A stretch of 64,000 bases of DNA from Gnetum montanum. Lineage: Eukaryota; Streptophyta; Gnetopsida; Gnetales; Gnetaceae. Below are positions 1 to 10,399 of the stretch, piece by piece; the stretch's first letter is position 1, and every line of letters begins with the position of its first letter. Where the stretch lies: positions 1,708,235 through 1,772,234 of the forward strand of contig MNCI01010443.1 in assembly GCA_015680685.1 (NCBI GenBank), read 5' to 3'. Both the position numbers and the translations under genes were made by a program. The notes beneath the pieces were generated by a model. That model searched no databases and had not been told where the DNA came from. It worked only from the letters and a program-made list of their open reading frames with translations.

Positions 1-84
1 ATGTAACTAAGGACCCTCTCATCGAGACGCCTATGACCACATCTAGGGGGAAGTAAAAATGTTAAAACTTAGTTCCCTCCTAGA

Positions 85-985
85 TTCAAAGATGCAAAAA
101 GATGTAGCCAAGATTCTGCAAGACAACATTGAAGTCTTTGCATGGTCATATAATGATATGCCAGGTTTAGACTCGAAGCTGATATAGCACAACATCATCT
201 TAGACCTACGCATGAAAGCAGTCAAGTAGAAGGCTTGTAAGGTTAAACCAGAAATTGCACTAGTCGTGCAGGATGAAATCACCAAGCTATACCAAGCTGG
301 TTTCATCTAGGTAGTTGATTACTTGGAATGGGTGTCCAACATCATTGTAGTTTCTAAGAAAATAGGAGGAATATGGATCTGTATAGACTTTTGGGATCTG
401 AACAAAGCAACGATCAAAGACGATTTACCACTTCCGAGCATTGATTAACTCATTGACACCATGGCTGGTCATGCTCTGTTATCCTTCATGAATGGTTTCT
501 TCGGCTACAACCAAATTCACATTAACCTAGAGCATCAGTTAACAACGACCTTCATGACCCCATGGAGTACCTTTTGTTACAATATGATGCCTTTTGGACT
601 CAAGAATACTGGAGCAACCTACCAGCAAGACATGGCTTACATCTTTAGCAACTACATCTTAGAAACGCTAAATGACTATGTGGATGATATAGCGGTCAAA
701 TCTAAGGAGGCCACCGATCATCCCCATGATCTAGGTGTAGTCCTCAAGTGTTGTCAAATGCATGACTTGCGCCTCAATCCTAAGAAGTATGTCTTCAAGG
801 TGATAACTGGATGCATGTTAGGGTTTGTAGTATTGAAGGCCGAAATACGAGTGGACCTTGATAAAGTTAAGGCCATCATCAACCTAGTGCCTCCTGAAAA
901 CCTTAAAGAATTGCGTGGGTTACAAGGTAGGGTACAGTTCATCTGAAGGTTTATAGCAAAGTTAACCAACAAGTTACACCACATG
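85..985 (+). pseudogene. pol: Tat reverse transcriptase domain, broken
   Basis: Read through stops, this gives the plant Ty3/gypsy RT block order: an AW-Y-DMPGLD entry segment near 150, a KA-VK-E linker, fingers with VVSKK-GG-WI-C-DF near 350-400, a palm with GYNQI near 500, MPFGLKNTGATYQ near 590, and the catalytic YVDD at 677-688. The longest open stretch is 461-946. It would copy element RNA into DNA inside the virus-like particle. Stops interrupt the upstream part at about 190, 228, 308 and 447, mostly TAG where the family usually has Gln. The YVDD box itself is intact. RNase H follows directly in the same polyprotein. Confidence 0.85.
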
Positions 986-1094
986 CAACATCTTCTAAAG
1001 AAAGGGGTTAACTTTGAATGGACAACTCAATGCCAACAAGCCTTTGATGATATGAAGAAAGAGCTTTTGCACCTCCCAACTATTTACCCACCAT

Positions 1095-1440
1095 AGAGGG
1101 ATAAGCCTTTCTTCATCTACCTTACCACCTCCGACACATCTATCGCAGTGTTGTTATGTCAGAAACAAGATGACGGATCTGAGATAACAGTGTACTATCT
1201 GAGTCATGCATTAATAGTGTATGAAGCAAAGTACAACCAGGTGGAGAGGAATTGCCTTTCCTTAGTATTTGCATTAAAAAAGTGGAGGCATTACCTATTT
1301 CGTAGTAAAATTAACATTATTTGCAAGAGAAACATACTCCGAGCTATCACAAATAATCTGTATGAAAGAAGTAGGATAGTTCGATGGAAAGCAATAATCA
1401 TGGAATTCAACTTGAACTATGTGAGCTACTCATCGACGAA
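1095..1440 (+). pseudogene. pol: Ty3/gypsy RNase H domain (first RNase H)
   Basis: This follows RT without a gap. Recognisable are a DKPFF-YL-TSD-S strand, the VLLCQKQDDG segment, YYLSHALIVYE-KY--VE--CL-LVFA-KKWRHYLF near 1195-1310, and a WK-I-MEFNLNY strand near 1385. This is the standard gypsy RNase H that degrades the RNA strand during reverse transcription. Its first catalytic Asp position reads TSDTS. A TAG stop lies at about 1095, at the family PPQRD-type motif. In the Tat clade this domain is thought to be degenerating after acquisition of the second RNase H. Confidence 0.8.
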
Positions 1441-1544
1441 GGGCCAAGCCATAGCAACCCAACTCACAGCCTCACCTGTCGTCAACCAGGTGATCATAGA
1501 TCCTGAATTCCCATATGAGCATGTTAGCACTATCAACACTGTCC

Positions 1545-1940
1545 CATCGCATCTCAAAGCTACCTTACACTTCGATGGCACCTTGACCACATGAGGAGGT
1601 AGTGCAACTTTCGTCATTACGTTCCCCTGTGGGGAGATGCATCCTTTTGCTTATCGTTTCACATTCCCCTGCACAAACAATGTGGTAGAATATGAAGGGC
1701 TACTCAAAGGTCTCTTAACTACCCAAACACTATGCATACAACACCTGCCAATTCATAGAGATTCACAAATAGTTATGAAGCAAATCATTGAGGGCTATGC
1801 TTGTAAAGCCACACACTTGCAACCCTACTATGACCTAGCAAAAAGCCTACTTAAACAGTTTGCAACTATGGATGTGCAACATGTGCCATGCAACAAGAAC
1901 ACCATAGCAGATGCCTTAGCCACCCTAGCATTAAACATTC
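1545..1940 (+). pseudogene. pol: Archaeal-type second RNase H (aRNH) of Tat lineage
   Basis: It begins with an LHFDG strand near 1565, then after a TGA stop at 1591 continues in another open frame: NNVVEYEGLLKGL near 1678-1710, HRDSQIVMKQI-EGY near 1755-1800, YYDLAKSLLKQF near 1825, and NTIADALATLA near 1900-1930. The Asp/Glu/Asp/Asp set expected for RNase H catalysis is all visible (FDG, EYE, RDSQ, IADA). A domain of this type between the gypsy RNase H and integrase is the Tat-clade signature. It is one of the best preserved segments in the window, as 1637-2443 is open. Confidence 0.85.
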
Positions 1941-1989
1941 CACCACACTTGTTTGCAAGCTTTCCAACCTTGATTATCGAGTGCACTGA

Positions 1990-3290
1990 GCCTATCACTC
2001 AAGCTATACATGTAGCCTCTATCAATGCTGCGAATACCCAAGAGTGGTACACCAGCATTAAAGCCTACCTGCAAGATGGTGAACCCTCGAGCAGATTGAC
2101 ATCTACCCAAAGAGATGCGATCCATAACTATGCTTGGCAATATGTGCTCATGGGAGACAATGCCCTGTGCAAGCGCTCCTATGATGGGATATTGCTGACA
2201 TGCGTGAATGAGGGGGAAGCGCAGAAGGTTTTTGATGAAGTACACAAAGGATTATGTGGTGGATACATAGCACCAAGGGCTATGGCAATAAAAATTAGAC
2301 TTCTAGGGTACTATTGGCCCCACATGGAGCATGATTGCTTGGCAAAAGTCAGGACATGTGACATGTGCCAAAGACACGCAAATCTCATACACGTTTCACC
2401 TACAAAGCTGCACCCAACGCAAATAACATGGCCTTTCCAATGATGGGGACTAGACCTCATAGGACCTATCATGCCTAAGTCTTCCATAGGTCATAGCTTC
2501 ATCATCACAGCCATCGAGTATTTTACCAAGTGGGTGGAAGCTATTCCCCTAAGGAAAAATACATCTTAGCAGATTTTCCACTTCATCTTGGATAACATCA
2601 TAATCAGGTTTGGGCTTCCGATGACTATTGTGAACAACAATGGGCCACAGTTCAACAATGCGGAAACCTAAACCTTCTATAGTAATCTTGGCATCAGGTA
2701 GTCATTCTCCTCACCATACTACCCACAGGTGAACGGACAAGAAGAGACCACAAACAAATCCATCATCAACTTGCTAAAGAGAATGCTCAACAACAGTAAG
2801 AGGCGATGGCATGAGCAAATCCTCTATGTGTTGTGGGCTTACAGGATGACATGCAGGACTGCAACAGGTAAGATACCTTTTAGTCTTATTTATGGATCTA
2901 AAGCAGTGTTACCTCTTGATTTGTAGGTACCATCACTCTAGATGATCTTATCCAATGTCATGAGCGAAGCCCAGAACGACGATTCATGGATCATCGATCT
3001 CAACTCAATAGAGGAGGAGCATGTGCAAACACTAAGTCACATAGAGCATTATTAGAATAAGCAATGATAAAAACACCATGCAAATCTGCATCAATAGCCA
3101 ATACAGGAGGGAGACCTCATCCTCAAGGTAGTCCGTGAGCATATGAACAAATTCTCAACCAATTGGGAAGGTCCATACATGGTCACAAAAGCCTTTGGGA
3201 ATGAAGCCTTCAAGTTGGCAGACATGGATAGCAATGATTTTGCAAACCCACTGAATCACTCATAACTCAAGCCATACTACATCTAGATGC
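1990..3290 (+). pseudogene. pol: Tat integrase with zinc-binding N-terminus and C-terminal domain
   Basis: After a linker comes the integrase zinc module: HKGLCG near 2243, GYYWP near 2310 and C-D-M-C at about 2356-2367. The second zinc His position reads Tyr. The DDE core follows: WGLD at 2444-2455, a second catalytic position reading NNNG (Asp to Asn) near 2631-2640, and NGQEE near 2730-2746. The HE--L--LWAYR--CRTATG--PF-L-YG segment is at 2810-2900. The C-terminal part has EGDLILK near 3110 and NWEGPY near 3160. Stops, mostly TAG, break the core, and one active-site Asp is lost, so it cannot integrate. It would have inserted cDNA into chromosomes. Confidence 0.85.
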
Positions 3291-3317
3291 ATGGAGCAAA
3301 TAAGCAAACATCCACTA

Positions 3318-3680
3318 CAACATAAAACTGGCAAAGGTAAGCAAATGTACACTACAATGTTAAACTCGCACAGCTTTACTAACGTCCGCTACAACGTTAA
3401 ACTGGTAAGGCACATACACTATGATGTTAAATTGGCAAAGCTCATCTGCTACGATGTAAAACTAGCACAGACAATCCGCTATGACTATAAACTGGCATAG
3501 ACAGTTTGCTAGGACCTTAAACTAGTTCATCCATTGTCAGCTATGATGAAAAACTACCACAACGTTCTACTAGGACCTTAAACTAGCATAGCATTGGTCT
3601 GTTGGGACCTTAAACCAACATAGCGGTCTGCTGGAACCTTAAACTAGCATAGCATGATCTATCAGGACCTTAAAATGGGT
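3318..3680 (+). repeat. ~30-bp degenerate tandem repeat in element 3' untranslated region
   Basis: The motif (C/G)TTAAACT(A/G)GC recurs at about 3321, 3359, 3396, 3426, 3456, 3486, 3516, 3548, 3577, 3609, 3639 and 3669, that is 12 copies spaced 29-38 bp. The fuller unit resembles CTAGGACCTTAAACTAGCAT. The array starts immediately after the integrase C-terminus. Hypervariable tandem repeats in this position are known from Tat elements. Confidence 0.85.
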
Positions 3681-5335
3681 TCACGACATGTCCCCAGCAT
3701 GCATTTACACCAATACGCATCAAGCGAGTGTGCATAGTGCTGACATGGGGTGGGACGTTGTAGTTCTAGAATGAAGTTCATGATGCGATGAAAACATGAT
3801 TAGGAACATATGCAATGCTGCTGCTCCTGGAATCTTGCTGATCCTCTGGAGATGTCGTATGACATCTAATTAACCCTCTAGACCTACCATCGCCATGGCC
3901 CATTACCCTGATAGTATTTCCTTGGATAGTGCCCACTATTGGAGTTCCAACAGTATTGTGGCCCAGCCACAATATTGTTACCCTCCAGCCCCCTACCAAC
4001 ACCTGAGCTCAAATGAAGTTTAGCTATGAGGTAGCTAACCCAATAGCTAAACTGAGAATGCATGTCTTCGGTAGGGATTCCTAAGCATCTGCATTCACAG
4101 CAACTCCTTGCATCTTTAGTGCCAACCTCTCCATGACAATGCTACCAAAGCTGCTGCTGGCCTTCATACTTTGGACACCGCACACCAGCAAAGATGTCTA
4201 GAGCTTTAAAAAATTCTATGGCAAGCAGGAAATTTACCTTCATTTTGCATCATGGTTGTTTCTCCTGGTTTTCTTTCTGTTTTGTTTGCAGGATGCGTAC
4301 CAGGGGGACATCGGTCAGAAGTGCACTTCACCATAGAAGCAGAACACTACATTGTTCTAAGGCATTCTCCTTGACTAGCTTAGCTACTTTGAAGTGCATA
4401 TCCTTTTCTTGTCCTTCATCTTCCTTATCTCACTCCTTACACTCACGATCCACTTTCTCCCCTCTATTACAAGCTTTTTCCAACATCTATCAAGCTTTCC
4501 CATATGCTCAACCGCAAAGTCCATGATGCACGTAACACAGCTCACCATATGGAAAACATCTGTAGGAAGGTTAAAGCCCCATGTGAATGTAACACAACTC
4601 ATCCTAGGAAAGAAACGTTGGTCCTACAACACAAAGGTTTTTTCCAAATGTAAAGAAAAAATAGCAAAAGGTAAAAGCGTAAGAGAGCAAAAGCTCACGC
4701 ACATAAGAAAAAAAAAGAGAGCGTGCCTAAAACAAATGGCACATAAGCTGTTTCGCACACCATCTCTCCCTAAGAATTCCAATGAGAGGTTAAAGGTTAG
4801 TCAAAGAAAAGATGACCATGCAAACAAGTCCCTCATGAGCACTCCGACGAGGGATTCTGCTAAGTCTCATCTTTACCCCTTTTCCTGAACCTCCTCTCTC
4901 CTTGCTTAACCATTCCCATTTTCCATGTAACTAATGCAACACTCTCAAGGTATAGCTAAGTGACATCTTGATGATCACGGAAGAGCAATGTTGTTGTTTT
5001 CCTTTCTATGGTGTTTCATATTCTTTGTCAGTGTCTCTCAGGTCCATCCTCCATACATCGACAAAGAGGGGCCAATGAAACACCCTAAATTTCCAAGGCA
5101 TTCTTGCTTCACCAGGCCTTGGCAATTCAGGCAGCATCACAGTAATTCTTTAGGAGATGGACACTTTGAAATTCAGACTATCCAGTTTGGCAAGTTTTCT
5201 ACTTTCGGTGTCGATAGGATCAACGGATTCTCTAACCTTCCCACCTGAGTAGTTCATCTAGCCAACAGCCTACTCAGAATTGATGCATGGAGTTATCAAC
5301 AGTGTTCAGGATGCACAAAATAGTTTGGCAAGTTT
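3681..5335. other. Unassigned Tat 3' untranslated / LTR-start region
   Basis: No domain recognised. The longest open stretch is 4394-4888 plus (164 codons, Lys-rich second half), with no motif I know. Because integrase lies to the left and an LTR-like promoter to the right, this is most likely the element's 3' untranslated region running into its LTR. I could not place the LTR start. Confidence 0.4.
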
Positions 5336-5339
5336 TCTA

Positions 5340-6005
5340 CTCAAACATTTTGCTATGCTACACTATGTAGCATAGCAGGCTTCAGAATACAGTGCAGAAT
5401 GAAGTGCTACACTATACTATGCTATGCAGCATAGCACACCGTATCAAAGGTCAAACAATCAGTTCCTTTGCCCAACACCAAGTCCTTCAATAATGGCTCC
5501 TTCCATCAAAAAGTGGCAAATTTGTTGAAAAGAAAGCCATGTTGGCTGCTACGCTACATAGCATATCATAGCATAGCAAATCTGTGAAAATAACGAAGGA
5601 CATCTCAAAGTGTAGGATCAGCGAGTTCGCAAATTTCGCATCACAAAGAGAAAAAGTTGCAGATTGTTAGCATTTTCATGATTAAGCCAGGTTGCTACGC
5701 TATGCTACACTACGTAGCATAGCACAGCGTATCAACTATGCAAAATCAGTCAGAACACTTCAAAGGCTTCCAACACATGCAACAAGCCTCGATGCAAGTT
5801 TCTGCCTTGAACTGGTTGCTACTCTACATAGCGTAGCATAGCGTAGTAAGATGTTATGCTACACCAACATGCTATGTTGTAAGGTGTAGTACTACGTAGC
5901 AAGTAGCTACGCTACATCAGTGCACCTTCTTGTACAACAAGTTGCTACGCTATGCCCACATGCTACGCTAGAAAGCATGGCACAGTGTAGCAGGCAGCTA
6001 CGCTC
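5340..6005. repeat. Cluster of palindromic TAGCATAGC/GCTATGCTA repeats in putative U3
   Basis: At least seven clusters of GCTATGCTAC/GTAGCATAGC occur, often forming palindromes. Positions 5351-5377 are a 27-bp palindrome mismatched only at its centre, 5420-5436 is TGCTATGCAGCATAGCA, and 5699-5723 is a 25-bp near-palindrome. Further copies are near 5550-5575, 5815-5850, 5880-5930, 5940-5975 and 5995. They sit 150-800 bp upstream of a TATA box, as U3 enhancer repeats would. Confidence 0.8.
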
Positions 6006-6147
6006 CTTCAATGCGCCTCACCTATTTGCGTCGCTGGCACATATCTTGAAGTTCTAATCATCTTTATAGTTCCATGCAGGATGGACACGTCAACACGAAT
6101 CCAGGACACATGGTGTCCAAATCGCATCTTTCGCATGCTCCTAGCCC

Positions 6148-6155
6148 TATAAATA
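6148..6155 (+). promoter_or_regulatory. TATAAATA box of putative Tat LTR
   Basis: The sequence CCCTATAAATACCCC matches the plant LTR TATA box and lies just downstream of the palindrome cluster. Transcription would start about 30 bp downstream. Confidence 0.55.
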
Positions 6156-6789
6156 CCCCGATGAGCAACATTCAAGGGGTTGGTTCGCAAGAAATTTGGT
6201 TGATTAGCAAACAAAACTAGCTGGCAAGTTAGCAAAAATTTGATCAAGCAAGTTAGCACTTTTGCAAGTTGGCAAACTAATGATCTTGATCATTCTAAAC
6301 ATTCCTCCCATTGGGCATTCTGTTTTGCACCTTCCCATTACCTTTGTAGCATTTTGCACTGTCAACCCCCTAAGTTTGCATTCAAGCACACGGTCAGCTT
6401 GCTTTGAATGTTTTGGTTACTTTTGGGATCTTTGTGCTTCCCAGTGTCACACAACCAATTGTATCCAATTTGACAGAGTAAAGCCATAGCTTTGAGAGTG
6501 GTGCATTTTCTTAACTACATTTTACTTTGCTTTTCTTCTTGTCATTGCACTTTACATCGTTTTACGCTTTCCCACATTAAAAGTTATTATTTTATGTTAT
6601 AAGTATTTCTTTTCAATCACCCATTTGCAAAAGGTTATAGTAACATCGATTAAGTCCCTATCTAATCAACCAGATTGTTCAGGGTGCCCCATTTTTGTTT
6701 TATCCAGCACAGCCCTCACACGGATCCGGGGTTAAAACTATCATGACCAATGACCTCTCGATGTTTTCCAGCCACCGACATTTTCGGTT

Positions 6790-7640
6790 GCTACACTTAA
6801 GATTGGCAATGAAGAATAGAAATCTCTCTATGAAGGAAGTCCATGCCTTACACCAAAAATCTAAGATTGAGATTGCCACCTGGAAGAATGAGGCTCTCAA
6901 ATTTAAGAGAGTCGAGAACCACTATAGAGATCAAGTTGGCCTATAGAAATAAATTAACAAAAGACACATCTAGATGACTAAGGAAAAAGTCAATGAGACC
7001 CTCCAACAACTCCAGTAAGGGAAAGAGGTATGGCAACCTATCATTGATGAGATAGATGCCTACAACAAAGAAGAGATTCACATGAAGGAGTTGCAAATAG
7101 AAGACATGACTAAATACATGGAGCTTGCCAATCTCAAATATGCAAACCTGATAATATTGATTATCAAATGACTATGGTCAAAGTTAGAAAAATATATGGC
7201 CAACTCATACATGTTGTATGAGACATATTTTAAGCACCATAAGGAAACCAAGCAAAATCTTGAGAGTGTGAACATTGAACTCAAAGTTATGAGGGAAATA
7301 TTCATTGATAAAAGATCAATTGTTAAGGAACTGGTGAAAAGAATGAACAATTACCAGGAGCTATAGAATGCAATCATGATGTTCGACATCAAATGCAAAT
7401 AATTTGCTACCTAGTTCATTAATGTTATTTTCAATAATGCCTTGTCCTTGGGATGTGCCCACACTGACCCACATTGGTGAAGCTATGTGGACCATGCACA
7501 ATCCTAGGAGTAAGGAGGAAAAGATGAAATAATTTTTGGATACTTTCCATCTTTCATTGGAAGTTGAAACTATAGCAACATAACTACAATAGCCTTAATC
7601 ACTATGTGCATTTAAAGAAAGAGAAGGTCCCTTGGAACCT
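6790..7640 (+). pseudogene. Athila-type third ORF, C-terminal coiled-coil part (truncated)
   Basis: This is homologous to 37850-38470, 49840-50640 and 56775-57370. Shared landmarks are an R-NL-M-EV-AL start near 6820, WK-EALKFKRV near 6890, WQPIIDEIDAY near 7032, a heptad-rich middle, and a C-terminal P-W-(I/V)P----HIG-A-WTM--P block near 7440-7500 followed by SKEEKMK. Stops at about 6945, 6972, 7018 and 7168 break it. The left part of the ORF is missing, so the element is truncated at about 6790 against the Tat LTR. Function is unknown. The position between pol and 3' LTR is where Athila elements carry an extra or env-like ORF. No membrane segment is evident. Confidence 0.6.
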
Positions 7641-7901
7641 TAGGAGCCTCCGTCACCTAGGACCATTGAATCTTCTTCTTTATTTTCACATAATTAGAGG
7701 AATTATTTTTGTTAAATTTTTTTCTAGTGTTCAATTTTGTAGTCCTAGACCCCAAAAAATTTTATAATGATTATATATCTGTACACTTGGGACCTTAGTG
7801 TTTGTTTATGTTTGTCATATGTTTGTGGTCAGTCAATAATTCCATACTTTTCCAAATTTGTAAAAAAATTGAGGATGAATTTTCATTTAGTCATAGGGGT
7901 A

Positions 7902-8803
7902 TGATGAATTTTAGATTGGCTGCATTAACTAGGCCCTATCGACTAGGCCTCGTCGACTACATCCCTTCAATGCATGATTTAATGTGTTGATGTGGCCTTG
8001 TCGACGTAGTATCTATTTTTGCCTATAAATACATCCTCACTTGGTGTGTTTATGCATGTCTTATCATAGTTTTCATGAAGCTCTTACAGTTTTATCATTT
8101 GAAAGTTAGAATATTTTTCTAAGTGCCCACAGTAGGAGTCAAGAGTGTACGAATCTTTATTCAAGCATTATTGTACCTGAGCATAGTAGTGTGTGCAACA
8201 ATAAAGACAAGCTTTTTGATAAACCTTGTAGCACTTTGAAATAGATTAATTAATTATTTATTTATGCATTTAATGTTTAATGTAATTTTCCTTAATGCTT
8301 TAGGTAATTAAATATTTAACTAGGTTAAACTAAACTAAACTAAGCTAGATTAAGTAGCGATTAATTAAGCACATAAGTACGACCACTTTGAGCATACACT
8401 TGATGCTTGGTATTCCTAGTAATGCTTAACATTTGGTAACCTAGTAGCACTAAATGTGTTCATGATGTGTACGACAAGTGAGAATTGATGTTTATGATAG
8501 GATTAGTTAGGTGTAGTTAGTTAGATTAAATTAGCAATTAAATTACTTGATCCCTTTCATCCTTTATTTTAACCACCCAAACATAAAAAATAAAAATAAT
8601 AAAAATTATACACCTTGATTACACTTAACCATACCTTTGCATATCACAAGTGTAATTGGAAAGACAACAAATGACTCTTAGGACAAGTTCACTTCCTAGA
8701 GGCTAGTGTACCAGAAGATATAGAATCCATGGAATTCGACTGGATTGCATGTGAATGCTTAGTGATTCATATGGTTGAGTGTAGGGGTATTCGTCACTCA
8801 TCA
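7902..8803 (+). repeat. Athila-family LTR (3' LTR of truncated element)
   Basis: It starts TGATGAATTTT after a GGGGTA polypurine stretch and ends CTCATCA, matching the other LTRs of the window. The TATA box is at 8024-8031. U3 carries CGACTAGGCC and GTCGAC motifs. The right side shares the ATTACACTTAACCATACCTTTG-type block found in other copies (near 8620). No primer site follows, so this is a 3' LTR; the internal 3' part lies to its left. Confidence 0.82.
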
Positions 8804-9347
8804 ACAACTAAATGACAATAATTAATACCCCACAAGAAACCTTATCCTTCAATATTTTGTTTTGAAAATTTGCAAAATTTTGCATCACATGTTTATTAAT
8901 TTGAAAAATTTCTAGTTTTCTTTTATATTGTTTATATTTAATAATTTTAGAAAAAAATATTTTTAAATATGTTGAACATTATAAAATTTGAATCATAAAA
9001 CCATTTTTTATAATTTATGAAATATTGCATATATTTAAACAAAATTAATAATATCAATGATTGAAATAATTTATACGTTGCAAAACAATTAATTTCATAG
9101 ATAAGCTTGTAGTTTAATTTTATTCAAATTCATCTACTTTACTATAACATCCTACATAAGTGACCCAAGGCAAGCTTAGGTGGAAATTGTATTCTACTAT
9201 AACATCAGAGTCAATGTGTAATAAGCAATGAGTAAGTTCAATAACTATGAAAATCTCATGTATTTTCAAGCCAAAGCATGGAATAAGCACTCTACTATAC
9301 ATACATACAAGTCTATAAGACTATACAACATTAAGGTAGTACATTAC
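8804..9347. other. AT-rich spacer, target sequence of next insertion
   Basis: No ORF or repeat is recognised in this AT-rich stretch. Its last five bases, ATTAC at 9343-9347, are the left target-site duplication of the element that follows. Confidence 0.5.
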
Positions 9348-10268
9348 TAATGAGACTTGATATGTTGGACAGCTAATTCATGGGGACATCATGAAGCATC
9401 ATTTTATCAAGTGTATCAGTTGGCTATGATATTGTTGATGCTATATCATATCTACGATAGCTTAGTTGCATCAACACATCCTCGTTGATAGTCGCATCAT
9501 AGACACATCCTCATCAATACATCCCCATTGATGTAACTAAATGCATTAACACATCCTTGTTGAAACAAATGCTTGTATTTTCCTATAAATATGTGATCAC
9601 CTACTATGTATTTGAAACCAGTTCATGAATAGTGTAGTCAAACTCTTGTAGTTTTATTCTATAATCTTAGAAAGTAATCAGTAAGTGCCCATAATGTGGA
9701 TTTGAGTTAATGGTACAATATCTTATTTGAGTGGCATTATACCTAGACACATTCCATGAACAGTAATAAGATTGAGACTGATTCATATTCATTATAGCAC
9801 TTTGACATAGAATAGATTTAATTTCAATGCAATTTACTTTCTATGTACTTAGTTAATATTTATATTTCCATGCACGTTAATTAATTGATAGAATGAGCAT
9901 AACTAGTTTTGAGTGTAAACAGGTATTCACTTGGTAATCCCAACAATGGGTACATGAGTTCAAGATGTGTACAACAAGCTAGGAATGAACACTCATTGCC
10001 CTTAGGATAGTTTAGGATTTATCTTCTTGTTATTAATTAGATTAAATAATTAATTTTCATTCTCTAATATAATTTAGCCTTAGTTGCACAACATCAATAA
10101 TCATGTGGCTCACTTTGGACTAAACCATATGTGATAAAGCTACTACTAGTTCAAGTGAGAAGACAATGACTTGTGATCAATGCTTAACAATCTAGATACC
10201 AGACTAGTCAATCCATGGAATGCTTGTGATTCTTATAGTTGGACGTAGGGGATATCCATAGCTCACCA
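9348..10268 (+). repeat. 5' LTR, Athila subfamily 2
   Basis: It is 921 bp and homologous to 15155-16189 and, inverted, 58684-59737. U3 has copies of ATATCATAGATGCTATAT-like motifs. The TATA box is at 9584-9591. It ends just before the primer site. Confidence 0.88.
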
Positions 10269-10269
10269 T

Positions 10270-10287
10270 TTGCACTATTGCTAGGGA
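10270..10287 (+). other. Primer binding site, tRNA-Asp type
   Basis: TTGCACTATTGCTAGGGA matches the Athila-type primer site TGGCGCCGTTGCCGGGGA (complement of the plant tRNA-Asp 3' end) at 12 of 18 positions. All but one of the changes are transitions. Confidence 0.75.
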
Positions 10288-10399
10288 TGATGCTAGTGAT
10301 CTAAATTAGTTAAATTATAAATGATTATTGTAAAAGCATTAATAATTTATATTTTCAAAAATATTAATATTTTAAGTCATAAACATGTTATGATATGAA

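Larger units (their letters stand above)
1..6780 (+). mobile_element. Tat-lineage Ty3/gypsy retrotransposon, left end outside window
   Basis: Domain order on the plus strand is reverse transcriptase, RNase H, a second archaeal-type RNase H, integrase, a tandem-repeat 3' untranslated region, then an LTR-like region with palindromes and a TATA box. The second RNase H placed between the first RNase H and integrase is the known hallmark of the plant Tat clade (Retand/Ogre-like elements). Gag and protease lie outside the window. The right boundary is uncertain. I place it near the CCACCGACA at about 6772-6780, just before sequence shared with Athila third ORFs starts at about 6795. The coding part has many stops, so the copy is old and defective. 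Confidence 0.72.

Noticed and set aside
4394-4888. A host gene (164-codon plus ORF)
   Set aside because: No motif, no homologous copy in the window, and it lies in a retrotransposon 3' region.
5340-6005. CRISPR-like array because of regularly repeated palindromes
   Set aside because: Repeats vary in length, spacers are not of constant size, and the context is a plant LTR.
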